DNA of 49,473 nucleotides. Origin: a virus. The DNA lies in IMG/VR virus record IMGVR_UViG_3300045999_002383, positions 1 through 49,473 of that record; one strand, given 5' to 3'. Positions 14,090-23,198 of the stretch are shown here, piece by piece. The translations under genes were made by a program, and so were the position numbers. Under the pieces are notes generated by a model, which was given only the letters and a program-made list of their open reading frames with translations, did not search any database and was not told the origin of the DNA. How positions within the stretch are numbered: position 1 is the stretch's first letter; each line of letters starts with the position of its first letter.

Positions 14090-15655
14090 CTAGATTAGTT
14101 TGGTTGTGAGGAAGTCTATAAGACTACCGATAGTCAAATCAACTCCTCCTTTAGAGTTTATACCCTCTCCATCCAGAATTGCTCCTGCGATGTTTGATTT
14201 CTGTTTCAGCGTGTCGTACTGTCTCTGTTCAATCGAATCTTTGATGAGAATGTCTTGAATAGTGATAGTGTGCCACGTCGAAGACGCACGATTGATTCGG
14301 CCGTTCCTTTGGACAGCCAATCCAGCAGACCAAGGCTGGTCATAATTAACCAGTAGATTAGCCTGAGGAAGGTCAACACCATAGCCACCAGCGTCACTGC
14401 TAATAAAAACACGGACCCTATCAGTAGTCTGAAAAAGAACTTTTGCATCCTCTTTCTCCTTTGCGTTCATTTTACCTGTGTACTCGACAGCTTCAATTCC
14501 TGCCTTTTGGAGTGCCGACTTAAGGTCGGTCACTGCGCCTAGGTAAGAAGCAAACACGACTGCTTTATAACTAGGGTCGATTTCTAGATGGTCTTTTAAG
14601 TATGTAATAGTTGCATCTAGCTTTGGTTTCTTTAGAAGGTCTTCAAGCATTGACGAAATACTGTGTGCATAGCCGCTGCCTCCGTTACCTTCTTCTGCTA
14701 GTCGAGCGCTCTCTCTCAGTGCAACTGGAGTAGAACAGAGCATTCTCATAGCGGTGATGCGGGACATAATCTGACCCCGCAGCTCATTCATTGGGTCGTC
14801 AGCTTTGTTCAACTGACCGTAGTGTGATGCAAGATTAAATCCAGAACCAAAGGTTTCGCGGGCTTGAATCAGGAGCTGCATCAAGTCTTCTGAAATGTAG
14901 TTGTATACCTTTTGAGCTTTGGAGTCCAGTGGGATTAGTAGTGGCTCACGGTAGATGGCGTTCGGCAAGTACGGGGCCACATCTGCATCTTTCTGTGACT
15001 TGCGTACTGAGGCTGTGGATAAAGTCTTATGTAGAACTGGAAGGTTTCGGTAGCGGTCTACTCCTCCGAAGTGGTTCCGGACAATAAAGGCTTTATCAAA
15101 TAAATCAAAACGACCTAGAATACTGCTGTCAACGAATTGCATAATGCTGTACAGCTCTTCTGGTCTTCCATTCTCAATAGGAGTTCCTGTAAGAGCAAAC
15201 TTAACTGGAACTGGCTTTGCCAGCTCTTTTACCTTCTTGGCTCTCTTCGCTCGAAAACCTTTGATGGCGGTCGCTTCGTCACAAATGATTCCAGCAAACT
15301 TAAAATCTTTAACAGTATCCCAATCATTTACCACCTGCTCGTAGTTCATCACGGTGTACCCGTGCTCACCAACTTGTGAGTATTGTTCCGCTCGTTGCTT
15401 CGGAGTTCCGTCAATAACAATTGCCGTCGTGTCTGTGAACTTAGCAACTTCTTTTTGCCACTGGTATTTAAGAGAGGCTAGGCACAGAACTAGCACTGGG
15501 CCGTTTATTTTGCCAGCCTCACGCAGCTCTTCTACTGCGGCTATAGTCATGGGGGTTTTACCAAGACCCATCTCATAAGCAACCAGCATTCGTTGCTTAG
15601 CGACCATCTGGGCTACCGCCTCAGTTTGGTACGGCTTGAGAGTCCCCGTAAACAT
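14090..15655 (-). CDS. SNF2/DEAD-like superfamily 2 helicase
   Basis: The 521-residue protein starts with a SNF2-type Q region (LKPYQTEAVAQMV). Walker A is AYEMGLGKTPMTI at about 27-39. The DEAH-equivalent is IICDEATAIKG, with motif III FALTGTPIENGRPEELYS. The C-terminal RecA-like half has VVFASYLGAVTDLKS, the motif V block VRVFISSDAGGYGVDLPQAN, and motif VI QRNGRINRASS. Related phage enzymes remodel DNA-protein complexes or unwind branched DNA. AGGAG lies 9 nt before ATG 15655, and the gene overlaps the primase end by 35 bases. Confidence 0.9.
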   Translation of the reverse strand: MFTGTLKPYQTEAVAQMVAKQRMLVAYEMGLGKTPMTIAAVEELREAGKINGPVLVLCLASLKYQWQKEVAKFTDTTAIVIDGTPKQRAEQYSQVGEHGYTVMNYEQVVNDWDTVKDFKFAGIICDEATAIKGFRAKRAKKVKELAKPVPVKFALTGTPIENGRPEELYSIMQFVDSSILGRFDLFDKAFIVRNHFGGVDRYRNLPVLHKTLSTASVRKSQKDADVAPYLPNAIYREPLLIPLDSKAQKVYNYISEDLMQLLIQARETFGSGFNLASHYGQLNKADDPMNELRGQIMSRITAMRMLCSTPVALRESARLAEEGNGGSGYAHSISSMLEDLLKKPKLDATITYLKDHLEIDPSYKAVVFASYLGAVTDLKSALQKAGIEAVEYTGKMNAKEKEDAKVLFQTTDRVRVFISSDAGGYGVDLPQANLLVNYDQPWSAGLAVQRNGRINRASSTWHTITIQDILIKDSIEQRQYDTLKQKSNIAGAILDGEGINSKGGVDLTIGSLIDFLTTKLI

Positions 15656-16628
15656 AAGCTTGTTCTCCTAAGATTGCAGACTTGGCATTCTCAATGCCCC
15701 ACGCAATCTCTTCATCCGTTAGGTCTCCCGGGTCTTTCTTCCCAGTCGTGCCGTAGTTAAAGTAAAACAGATTAATACCGTATTTTCTAGCCCAGTCACG
15801 CATCTGGTCACAAGCCTTCTTGCCTGCAGCATCCACGTTAGGGTTATCAAAGGCAGCAATTACCTTATTAGAAAACCTTAGTAGTTTAGCCTGAGCCTCT
15901 GACACTATTGCCCCAAACGTTGCAACCGAGCCAGTAATCCCCGAACTCTCAATACGCACACAATCGAGGGGCGACTCGACAACAATAGCGATGTCTTCCT
16001 GCATCTGATTTACACCGAATAGAGTCTTGGACTTCTGCATCCCCGGTGGTCGATTCTTGAAGGTGCGCTCAATAGTGCCCTTCTCCTGCCAACCAATTAG
16101 CTTGTTGGTGTGGGCTTCACGCACGGGCAGAATCCAAGTTGCAGTTCTGTCGTTCCAAAGAACCCCATACTTCTCAGCAGCCTCAGCCGTAATCGCTCGG
16201 CTCTCTAGCGCTTCTTCGGTAGGAGGGATGTAGAGCGCCAGCCTAGACTCAGACATTGGAAGGGGCCGTGGAGGGGGCGTGATGTACTGAGGTAGGCTGG
16301 CAAACTTTTGCTTGAGGTCATCAATGGTGACCTCAATTGCAGTGGCTAGCCAGTTGTTGGCAGCAGAGTAGTCGTACTGGTTTCCTTCAAGCCCCCAGAC
16401 GGTTGTATACAACTCCTTTACATCGCAGACTAGCTGCTGAAGGTTACCCTTGTAGCCACAGCTAAAGCAGATGTGCTGACCAGTCTCTAGGTGAATAAAC
16501 CACGAAGGGTTGTGGTCAGGTGAGCCAGTAATGCGTTCGTGCATAGGGCAGATAGCCTTAGCGTTGTCGGCGCTGGACTCGTAGTACTCAATGTCTAGCG
16601 CATCTAGCGCTCTCGCTACGTTATACAT
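15621..16628 (-). CDS. dnaG: DnaG-like primase
   Basis: From ATG 16628 the protein has 335 residues. A CHC2-type zinc site is formed by C27, H30 (ICPMHER) and C54, C57 (HICFSCGYKG). A TOPRIM domain follows with E in DIAIVVESPLDCVRIESSG and the acidic pair in KVIAAFDNPNVDAAGKKA. The middle links LYIPPTEEALESRAI to the catalytic core. It makes RNA primers for replication. The frame extends 56 codons further upstream, but those lie inside dnaB in another frame and do not resemble primase. ATG 16640 is a second candidate start. Overlap with dnaB (8 bases) suggests coupled synthesis of helicase and primase. Confidence 0.88.
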   Translation of the reverse strand: MYNVARALDALDIEYYESSADNAKAICPMHERITGSPDHNPSWFIHLETGQHICFSCGYKGNLQQLVCDVKELYTTVWGLEGNQYDYSAANNWLATAIEVTIDDLKQKFASLPQYITPPPRPLPMSESRLALYIPPTEEALESRAITAEAAEKYGVLWNDRTATWILPVREAHTNKLIGWQEKGTIERTFKNRPPGMQKSKTLFGVNQMQEDIAIVVESPLDCVRIESSGITGSVATFGAIVSEAQAKLLRFSNKVIAAFDNPNVDAAGKKACDQMRDWARKYGINLFYFNYGTTGKKDPGDLTDEEIAWGIENAKSAILGEQAYVYGDSQAVPN

Positions 16629-17880
16629 TGCCCATACCATAAGGAATTGAGCAGTACTTGCAGGAAGCAGAGTCGGTGATGTCGTGGAAGCAACCTGCAT
16701 CCCAGCGCCATGTAATGGCCGTGGAGTCAGGGGGGCAGTTACGCGACTGCACGATACGCAAGGTGCGAGCATCGTCAACAGCTTCGATAGGCTCAAGACC
16801 TAGGATTACATCCGAGTCTTGGAAGAACGAAGACGAGTAACCGATGGAGTCGGCAGAAACCTTGCCGCCCTTCATCTTCCAGAGCAACGTCTGGGTGGTA
16901 ATGATTACTGGAATGTCTAGCTTCTGAGCCACACGTTTTAGTCCACGGGTGATGTTGGTTAATGCCTGAGGAGTATTTGCCTCACCAGTTACTTGGTCAA
17001 GCATTAGGTACACACCATCGACAAACAAAACGTCTGGAGTCAGTTGCTCTGCCTTAGCGACTAACGAATCGATAGTTAGACCGTTAATAGCGTCCACAAA
17101 GTGAAATGGGTGCTTAGTTTTCAGAGCATCAAGGGACGTCAATAGTCGGTCCTCTTCGTTACCCGTCAGCTTTCCACGGCGGAAGCGCCCACTGTTCAAG
17201 TTAGCAGACATGGCCAAGTAGCGCTGAACCTGCTCGTGGTTGTTCATCTCAAAAGACTGGAACATTGGAATCTTGCCAGCGTTGTGGATGTTAGCCGCGA
17301 TTCTCAGAGCAATCTGTGACTTACCTGTCTTAGGAGGAGCAATCACAGTGATGAGCTGTCCGCCCTGTAGACCAGCAGTGGCCTCGTCAATCTTGGCGAA
17401 TCCAGTTGGCAGACCTAGCAGCACAGAGTTCTGGATGTTCTCATACTCTTCCCAGAACGCGTCTGGGTTCTTGGTGACGTCAATGTGAGTAGTACCAATC
17501 ACGCCCTGAGCGTTGACGGTGGTAAGCGTCTTGCTCATTTCCGCTAGTGCGGATTCGTGGTCGTTGTGGCCCATCTTCTCAAGAACGGTCTCAAGACCAT
17601 TACGGGTGAGCTTGTTCCTTCGGAACTCGACCATCTTGTCAATCAAGTAGTCGAGAGTGTCTTCTACACGAACAGCCTTGAAGTTAGGGAAGTTATCCGT
17701 AACGGCGATGATAGTTGGGACTTCACGGTAGTTGGCGTAGTGCTCACGCACAAACTTCCAAACACGACGTAAGTCGTCGTCTACAATCCAGTCGTCCTTA
17801 ATACCCCGCTCAATAACGGGGATAATAACGCGGTCCGTTATTACTTTGCTAACTAACCGATATTCGTTGTCGTATGCCAT
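16621..17880 (-). CDS. dnaB: DnaB-like replicative helicase
   Basis: The 419-residue protein has a small N-terminal helical domain, then the RecA-fold helicase. The lead-in GLPTGFAKIDEATAGLQGGQ is followed by Walker A APPKTGKS at 181-188, then FQSFEMNNHEQVQRYLAMSA, then Walker B in LFVDGVYLMLDQ, and a sensor region IPVIITTQTLLW. The C-terminus has an Arg-finger-like region (RTLRIVQSRNCPP). It would unwind the fork as a hexamer. GGAGG precedes ATG 17880. A DnaC-type loader and a winged-helix protein lie three and four genes upstream, giving a full loading set. Confidence 0.92.
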   Translation of the reverse strand: MAYDNEYRLVSKVITDRVIIPVIERGIKDDWIVDDDLRRVWKFVREHYANYREVPTIIAVTDNFPNFKAVRVEDTLDYLIDKMVEFRRNKLTRNGLETVLEKMGHNDHESALAEMSKTLTTVNAQGVIGTTHIDVTKNPDAFWEEYENIQNSVLLGLPTGFAKIDEATAGLQGGQLITVIAPPKTGKSQIALRIAANIHNAGKIPMFQSFEMNNHEQVQRYLAMSANLNSGRFRRGKLTGNEEDRLLTSLDALKTKHPFHFVDAINGLTIDSLVAKAEQLTPDVLFVDGVYLMLDQVTGEANTPQALTNITRGLKRVAQKLDIPVIITTQTLLWKMKGGKVSADSIGYSSSFFQDSDVILGLEPIEAVDDARTLRIVQSRNCPPDSTAITWRWDAGCFHDITDSASCKYCSIPYGMGNV

Positions 17881-17899
17881 CTGCCCTCCACAGGAAATA

Positions 17900-18319
17900 T
17901 TACAAGTTGTTTAGGTCTAAGCCCCATGACCCGTACCGAGCAACTTGGTTCGGTAAATCTATCACAGCTTTTAGGTTTGGTCGATATGGTAGCTCACCGA
18001 CTAGGTCGTGAAAGCTTCCGTACAACTCAGCATAGTTAAATGGGTTGCCACCGCGGTTGTCTAGACGAGCCATTAACTTGTCCACATCTTCTTGGGTCCA
18101 ACCTTCGTCTTCAAAAGCAGCCAGCTCAATTGCTAGGCCGTAGTTAAAGGAGGAGTTCCAGAGCTTAGATAGCTCGGCATTGTTTAGCCCAGTTACCTTT
18201 CGTGCAGTCTTGGTCTTACCAAAGAGGGTCTTAGCGGTCATGGTCTCAGACCTAGCAACTACCTCCATGGCCACAATGATGCGTGGCGGAGTCTCGTTAG
18301 AGATGTTGCCGTTAATCAT
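17900..18319 (-). CDS. hypothetical protein between SWIM protein and DnaB
   Basis: This 139-residue protein is coupled to the preceding gene by an ATGA overlap at 18316-18319. The N-terminus has RIIVAMEVVARSETMTAKTL, then a basic loop KTKTARKVTG. The centre is helical with an acidic run (ELAAFEDEGWTQEDVDKLMA). The C-terminus is Tyr/Pro/Asn-rich (NPFNYAELYGSFHDLV). No known family. Its location among loader and helicase genes suggests an accessory replication role, but there is no motif to support that. Confidence 0.65.
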   Translation of the reverse strand: MINGNISNETPPRIIVAMEVVARSETMTAKTLFGKTKTARKVTGLNNAELSKLWNSSFNYGLAIELAAFEDEGWTQEDVDKLMARLDNRGGNPFNYAELYGSFHDLVGELPYRPNLKAVIDLPNQVARYGSWGLDLNNL

Positions 18320-18624
18320 GAGATGACCTCTACTTTTCCGTACTTGATAATAAACTCACGAAAAGCCTCGGCGCTAGAAGTCGCAGCAACAGCGTCTTCA
18401 TCGTCAATCTCTACTGGGATTGATACGGTGTAGTGCCCATCGTTTTCCTGCATGTTCTTCTTAACGTACTTAGTGTGAGCACATCCACGAGCAGAGCTGT
18501 GCGAAGGGCAAGTGCACTTAACTAACTTTGCGTTTAGCGAGTCCACCTCTACCTCAGCAACCCCATAAGGCTCTAAGAATAGCTGAACCGTTCTCCAGTC
18601 GTGAGTCATTACGTTCTCTCTCAA
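18316..18624 (-). CDS. small SWIM-type zinc-finger protein
   Basis: The 102-residue protein carries a SWIM-type zinc motif, Cys-x-Cys-x8-Cys-x-His: C37, C39, C48 and H50 in VKCTCPSHSSARGCAHTKYV. SWIM fingers bind DNA or protein partners in recombination and transposition factors. The rest is a small alpha/beta protein with an Asp/Glu-rich C-terminal part. It starts at TTG 18624, in a TTGA overlap with the dnaC-like stop and 5 nt after AGGAGG. An in-frame ATG at 18609 is possible but lies 20 nt from that ribosome site. The freestanding form in a replication operon is unusual. Confidence 0.78.
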   Translation of the reverse strand: MRENVMTHDWRTVQLFLEPYGVAEVEVDSLNAKLVKCTCPSHSSARGCAHTKYVKKNMQENDGHYTVSIPVEIDDEDAVAATSSAEAFREFIIKYGKVEVIS

Positions 18625-19346
18625 TTGTTCCTCCTCAAATCAGTTTCTCCGATTACTATACGCTGAAAAGCTTCATGCGCAAAACTCTGCATGGCCTCAC
18701 CGTACTTTTGCTTCCACATCGACAAGTCGAGGTTAGTCGTAACTATTGTAGGCAATCCCTTGTCGTATCGAGCTCTAAGAAGCTCGTCGAACCCAGCAGC
18801 GTTGTAGTCACTCTTCAGCTCCTTGCCCAAATCGTCTAGAACTAGGACACGAACATTCAAATGGTCCATAACAGACCTGCCGTGGAATCCTTCCATCTGC
18901 AGTTGCATCTCACGACGCTCTGCAGGTTCTGCATCAATCATCGCCTTCTTACGGTTCATAAAATCTGGCACAGTCATGTAATAGATTGGCCGAGACATTA
19001 CCCCGTAGTCGTCCGATGAATACTTAAATAGCTTGCGAATTGCAGCGTCGTCGTTTGGCAGTCTGCGAATCAGCTCCATCAGGCAGATTACCGAGTGAGT
19101 AGTCTTGCCCAAGCCAGCCTCGCCATCAAACAACAAGCCGACACCAGTCTCGCCTAAGCCACCAGTGCGCATGACTACTCGCCCTTCTAGGACGTCAGTA
19201 ATCCAAGTGTCGATTCGCTTAGGGAACTTGCCCAGCTTCTTGATTACGTCTGCTGGCTCCATACCCAAGAAACGGTGTGGGATGTTGGAGCTGTGAAGTA
19301 GCCAGCGTTGCTGGTTAAACCCCAAGGTTGCGATGTCATACGCCAT
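18621..19346 (-). CDS. dnaC: DnaC/IstB-like helicase loader ATPase
   Basis: This AAA+ protein has 241 residues. Walker A GEAGLGKT is at 75-82. Walker B is VRVLVLDDLGKELKSD. The sensor region LPTIVTTNLDLSMWKQKYGE is followed by the Arg-finger region FAHEAFQRIVIGETDLRR. This is the DnaC/DnaI/IstB arrangement. The N-terminal 60 residues, where helicase contact would lie, include the probable helix ADVIKKLGKFPKRID. AGGAGG lies 5 nt before ATG 19346. With the DnaB-like protein it forms a phage-encoded helicase loading system. Confidence 0.88.
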   Translation of the reverse strand: MAYDIATLGFNQQRWLLHSSNIPHRFLGMEPADVIKKLGKFPKRIDTWITDVLEGRVVMRTGGLGETGVGLLFDGEAGLGKTTHSVICLMELIRRLPNDDAAIRKLFKYSSDDYGVMSRPIYYMTVPDFMNRKKAMIDAEPAERREMQLQMEGFHGRSVMDHLNVRVLVLDDLGKELKSDYNAAGFDELLRARYDKGLPTIVTTNLDLSMWKQKYGEAMQSFAHEAFQRIVIGETDLRRNN

Positions 19347-20334
19347 TAGTCCTCCTCAAAGACTCTTCGTATCGCTCAAGTGCCAATCGCCCCGGCATTG
19401 AGTTGTCGAACTGTTCTCCGTCTGAAGCATACAGGAATTCGACCCGCGGTGTAGACGACACGGCCTTTTCCGAAGGTGCCTGACGAGCTGGTAGCCCCAA
19501 GTTCTGCAGTGCTTGGTCAAAATTGTTAGCAAACATCTTTAGGAAACGACCAGCTAGGAATGCTGGCCTGTCCCTGCCTTGACCTTGAACCCAAGGGTCT
19601 TCAAAGAACATCTTCATAATCTCCAGCTCAATCAGAGCATTGGAGTCGTACTGCTTACGCATCTTAGACAAAGCGCCACGGACATTGCCAGTGTTGACAA
19701 GGTTTGGTACACCGGGGATAGCTTGGTAAAGCCTAGAGGCAAACTCTGAGGCAACATCTGCAGCAGTCCACTCTTCCTGTGGTCGCAGGTTCCTAGTCTT
19801 AGGGTCGCGCTTGCTTACCTTGGCTGAAGGTGCCTTCTGAGTAATCTCACTGTCGAAGAGTCCAAAACCACTGACCTCGTCATCTTCTGACCACTTTCCA
19901 ATCACTTTAAATTCCTTCCTCTTTTTTGTGCCCTTCGGCACTAAATAAGACGTAGTCTTATTTACTTCTTTATTACTAATATCAATATCAGTAGTTATAT
20001 CTATATCAGCTGTTGACCCCACATTTTTGTGGACTGGTAAGTTGTGGGGTAGAGATTCAGACCCCACATTTCTGTGGGATGGTGCAATCAGCGTGTACTC
20101 GTTGTAAGAAAGCTTCCCTAGGTTCCGCTTGGTGCGAGCCGTAGCAACCAACTGCTTTGACTCAAGACTCCTAAGAGAGCGACGAACAGACTCCTCGCTG
20201 GACTGGGTATGCCGAGCTAGTTCTTCCATAGAAACCCGTGCCACGTTGTTCTTTGACAGCAGGCACAGCACATCGAGCAGCCGATACTCAGCTGCCGACA
20301 GTGGGGTAAAAAACTTTTCCTCGGCGGTACACAT
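19336..20334 (-). CDS. winged-helix replication protein (DnaD/replisome organiser-like)
   Basis: The 332-residue protein begins with a winged helix (about 10-95): LSAAEYRLLDVLCLLSKNNV, then SMEELARHTQSSEESVRRSL, a typical helix-turn-helix, then LESKQLVATARTKRN. A long polar linker spans about 95-200. A C-terminal helical domain at 200-290 (VASEFASRLYQAIPGVPN and IELEIMKMFFEDPW) resembles the replisome-organiser/DnaD-type arrangement. It overlaps the DnaC-like gene by 11 bases, which fits a role in origin recognition and helicase loading. The exact family is uncertain. Confidence 0.75.
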   Translation of the reverse strand: MCTAEEKFFTPLSAAEYRLLDVLCLLSKNNVARVSMEELARHTQSSEESVRRSLRSLESKQLVATARTKRNLGKLSYNEYTLIAPSHRNVGSESLPHNLPVHKNVGSTADIDITTDIDISNKEVNKTTSYLVPKGTKKRKEFKVIGKWSEDDEVSGFGLFDSEITQKAPSAKVSKRDPKTRNLRPQEEWTAADVASEFASRLYQAIPGVPNLVNTGNVRGALSKMRKQYDSNALIELEIMKMFFEDPWVQGQGRDRPAFLAGRFLKMFANNFDQALQNLGLPARQAPSEKAVSSTPRVEFLYASDGEQFDNSMPGRLALERYEESLRRTNGV

Positions 20335-20345
20335 AGAGCGATATC

Positions 20346-20597
20346 TTATCGCCTAGGTTGCCTATCCACCACGACAGGCCGAGAAATTACAGAAAGTACA
20401 GTGAGAGCAAAAAATCCAGCTGCGGGAGCAACGACTGCAAGTCGGATGTCCTGAATGCCGAGAATCCAGCCCGAGAGAGCTGCTAACGGTAAAGTCAAGC
20501 CCACCTTGACAAAAGTTGGAAAGATGTACTTGGCAAGAAGTTCCGTGATGTAGCCGACGGCCATGCCTGAAATGATTGCGATTAGTAGTAGGTCCAT
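20346..20597 (-). CDS. small membrane protein (holin candidate)
   Basis: The 83-residue protein has two or three hydrophobic segments: about 2-20 (LLLIAIISGMAVGYI), about 32-50 (VGLTLPLAALSGWILG), and about 53-74 (LAVVAPAAGFFALTVLSVIS). A short basic tail (VVVDRQPRR) follows. Size and topology suit a phage holin, and it sits at the junction of tail and replication genes. No endolysin gene is beside it, so the lysis role is an inference; another small membrane function is possible. Confidence 0.6.
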   Translation of the reverse strand: MDLLLIAIISGMAVGYITELLAKYIFPTFVKVGLTLPLAALSGWILGIQDIRLAVVAPAAGFFALTVLSVISRPVVVDRQPRR

Positions 20598-20600
20598 AAC

Positions 20601-22871
20601 CTACATTGTAATGCCAGTTACTTCTTTGCCTGCGTAACTGGTCACGAAGTATGGGGTATTAGAAGGCAAATAGTTTTCTAGTTCTTGAATAAGCCTAATA
20701 ATTTTTACCTGCTTGTTTGCGTACAAGTGAGAGCTGGAGTTGTTCTCAGTTCCCGACCAAGTGACCCCGTACTCAGGGGGGAATGACCCGTCAAAGTAGT
20801 CGCTGGGTTGATACGCCTCTTCAAGCTGCGCGGCGTCTAAGTACAACACGTTGCCGTCAGGGTTCTCTACAACAATCTCGACCAAGAACTCAAGTAAATC
20901 TGTGTCAAAAGTTTCGTCTACGTACACCTCGACAAAGGCACGGCCCCACTCACTGCTGACAGAGACCGCATCACTTGAAGATGTTACGGTGTTCGTTCCA
21001 TCAGTAGCGGTTACTCGCAGGATAACTTCTTCAATGTTAGCGTCAACACTTAGGTACGTAGAAAACACGTAGGACTTATCTACAGGCTTATCTCCTGCGG
21101 CAGTCTCCGCAGAAATGACAACTTCTGAAGAGCCAAGGGTAACCGCTAAAAGACTGTCCCCAACAAAGACGTAAGGAAGAGTGCTGTCAGTGTACTCAAA
21201 CGAGTCCTCACCTGTAATAGTCCAGCCAGCCACCGTTCCGTCAAACGATGGGTTCTTAATGTAGTTTTCTTTACTGGACTCTAAGAAGATATTGACTGCA
21301 CGAGCTTCTTCGTAAGCAGGGCTAGGGTCAGCAGAAGTAGACTCTGCAAACTGGATTAAGTCAATGTAGTAGGTTCCGATGGCGCTAAAAGAAATAGAGA
21401 TAGAGGCGTAAACTGCAGTCTCAGTTGTTACTACTGCTGGGTAGTCAATCGTAGTAGACTCTACATCCTCCAAAGTTCTGGTGTAGGTAATTGAGTCAGC
21501 AGTAGTGCTAAGGATAGTGTAAATACCATCTAGCTCTGCCCCCAATCCAGAAATCTCGACGGTGTCTCCAGAAGAGAAAGAGTGGTCAGCAGTAAACACC
21601 ACGGTGACTACGTTAGAAGAAACACTGTACGACTCAATAGTGAAGGACTCACCCGGAGCAGTACCTGTCATATCAAACTTTGTCCAGCTACTTCCCGCTC
21701 CGCTTGAAGATGTCACAGGGGTAGTACTAATTACTTCGCCACGTTTGTTGTGCCATGTAATAGTTGCAGTGGTAGTTGGGCTACCGCTAACAGATGTTTT
21801 CACATAGTAGCTGAGCTCATAGTCGTGCCCAAACTGAACTGGGACAGCTCTTGTAATAGGGCGGTAGTACCCCAGCTCCATACGAGCGGAGCTGTTGGTG
21901 CTTGTAAACTTTGCGCAGTATCTGTCGTCAATAGACTTTGACTCTGCAGTAGGCGGAAGTACGGTGGTTTCTACCGAAAGAGTGGCTGGGCCTACAGTTC
22001 TCCAATAGCCAGTGCTCTTATTGAACGTGCTGTCTTGATTTGATAAAAGCAAGTTCTTACTAAGAGAAATTCTGGGGGCAAAACCAGTCAAGGACTCAAC
22101 CATGGTTGAAAGCCCCAGAAGAGTTCCCTTGCGAGCGTACATGTACAGGGCTTCACGAGTCATACGCTTTTTACGAATGATTGCCTCTGGCTCTTCTTCA
22201 GCCAGACCAAATTCACGAGATTTAAGTTCTAGAATACCGGGGTTGTAGTTCTTGCCAGAAAAGTCTGGGAGCAGTAGCTCAGCTAAAGTGAGGAGTTCGT
22301 CTACTGTAAAAGACATGCCTTGCAAGAAGCTGTATAAGTCAGACGACGGGTCGATTGTTCCTAGGGGACTTTGCTCAGAGGAGGTAAACACACGAGGAAG
22401 CAAGTCCATAAAGTTAATGTGAGTGCTGAGCAAGTTACTACCGTCTGGAAGGGTAGTGCCGTGTTCTTTTGGAAGAAGTACGACTAAGTCATCTGCTCGT
22501 ACCCACAGGTTGTCAGCACTGCGGCGCACCCACATGCTGTAGTAAGTCCAGCGCCCGGAGACAAGCGCAATGTCGTTCTTTGAGTCTAGGTCTAGGAAGT
22601 TATCTTCGCCGTCAACATACAGGGTGTCACCAAACGTTGATGGGTCGCCGTTTTGCTCAAATAGAACCACACCGTCTTCGGCAGTTTCTGCGTAGCCATT
22701 TTGGTTACGAACAAGTCGGAGACCATTAATCGCACCTGTCGGGTTACTCCATGTCAGTAGGATTTTGGCGTAATCAATAGCGGTTGCATTAAACGGCTCA
22801 ACAGAAAATGGAAAACGAGGTGCCTCACCATAGTAAGCACCCTTATAAACTATGTTGCCGTATTTAGCCAT
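20601..22871 (-). CDS. tail/baseplate protein (tail protein I-like) with carbohydrate-binding-type modules
   Basis: This is a 756-residue mosaic. Residues about 1-140 are beta-rich. Residues about 140-290 contain the segment FMDLLPRVFTSSEQSPLG followed by SFTVDELLTLAELLLPDFSG, which resembles P2 gpI-type baseplate proteins. From about 295 on there are two jelly-roll-like modules, the first near LSVETTVLPP and the second at NYIKNPSFDGTVAGWTITGE, typical of CBM-like virion domains. The C-terminal 60 residues form a compact end. A role at the baseplate rim or in receptor contact fits the gene order after J-like, gp25-like and hub genes. Confidence 0.75.
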   Translation of the reverse strand: MAKYGNIVYKGAYYGEAPRFPFSVEPFNATAIDYAKILLTWSNPTGAINGLRLVRNQNGYAETAEDGVVLFEQNGDPSTFGDTLYVDGEDNFLDLDSKNDIALVSGRWTYYSMWVRRSADNLWVRADDLVVLLPKEHGTTLPDGSNLLSTHINFMDLLPRVFTSSEQSPLGTIDPSSDLYSFLQGMSFTVDELLTLAELLLPDFSGKNYNPGILELKSREFGLAEEEPEAIIRKKRMTREALYMYARKGTLLGLSTMVESLTGFAPRISLSKNLLLSNQDSTFNKSTGYWRTVGPATLSVETTVLPPTAESKSIDDRYCAKFTSTNSSARMELGYYRPITRAVPVQFGHDYELSYYVKTSVSGSPTTTATITWHNKRGEVISTTPVTSSSGAGSSWTKFDMTGTAPGESFTIESYSVSSNVVTVVFTADHSFSSGDTVEISGLGAELDGIYTILSTTADSITYTRTLEDVESTTIDYPAVVTTETAVYASISISFSAIGTYYIDLIQFAESTSADPSPAYEEARAVNIFLESSKENYIKNPSFDGTVAGWTITGEDSFEYTDSTLPYVFVGDSLLAVTLGSSEVVISAETAAGDKPVDKSYVFSTYLSVDANIEEVILRVTATDGTNTVTSSSDAVSVSSEWGRAFVEVYVDETFDTDLLEFLVEIVVENPDGNVLYLDAAQLEEAYQPSDYFDGSFPPEYGVTWSGTENNSSSHLYANKQVKIIRLIQELENYLPSNTPYFVTSYAGKEVTGITM

Positions 22872-22885
22872 TTATAGTTCCGACC

Positions 22886-23191
22886 TTATTCTGGCTGGAT
22901 TGCAAACCAATCGAATGTAATGGTGTCAGTACCAGTTCCTGCAAGAGTTGCGGTAAACCCGCTTGAAGTAGCAGTTACTCTAATCGTAGCGCTCTTAGAG
23001 CCAGTGACTTGGGTAAAGACCAACGGAGTAGAGGTGAACGTTCCTGCCGTAAATGTGACAGCTTTAGTTGCAGCCCCTGCAGTAAGAGCTTGGCTTTCAG
23101 AGCCGTACGCTTCGACCGCTTGAGGAATTTGGGCACCAACGTACTGCCACTCAGTGCCGTCCCATACTTTAACTCTTTTATAAGTAGTCAT
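22886..23191 (-). CDS. small tail-tip/fibre protein
   Basis: The 101-residue protein starts MTTYKRVKVWDGTEWQYVG. This short W-D-G-x-x-W repeat is common at the start of phage fibre modules. The rest is a Thr/Ala/Val-rich beta sheet (ATRVTATSSG-like strands) ending WFAIQPE. AGGAG precedes ATG 23191. It lies directly between the fibre gene and the gpI-like gene. It is probably a small receptor-facing or fibre-connector subunit, by composition and place. Confidence 0.68.
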   Translation of the reverse strand: MTTYKRVKVWDGTEWQYVGAQIPQAVEAYGSESQALTAGAATKAVTFTAGTFTSTPLVFTQVTGSKSATIRVTATSSGFTATLAGTGTDTITFDWFAIQPE

Positions 23192-23198
23192 TTATCTC

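Noticed and set aside
16629-16796. N-terminal 56-codon extension of primase
   Set aside because: It lies inside dnaB in another frame and has no primase similarity; starts at 16628 or 16640 fit better.
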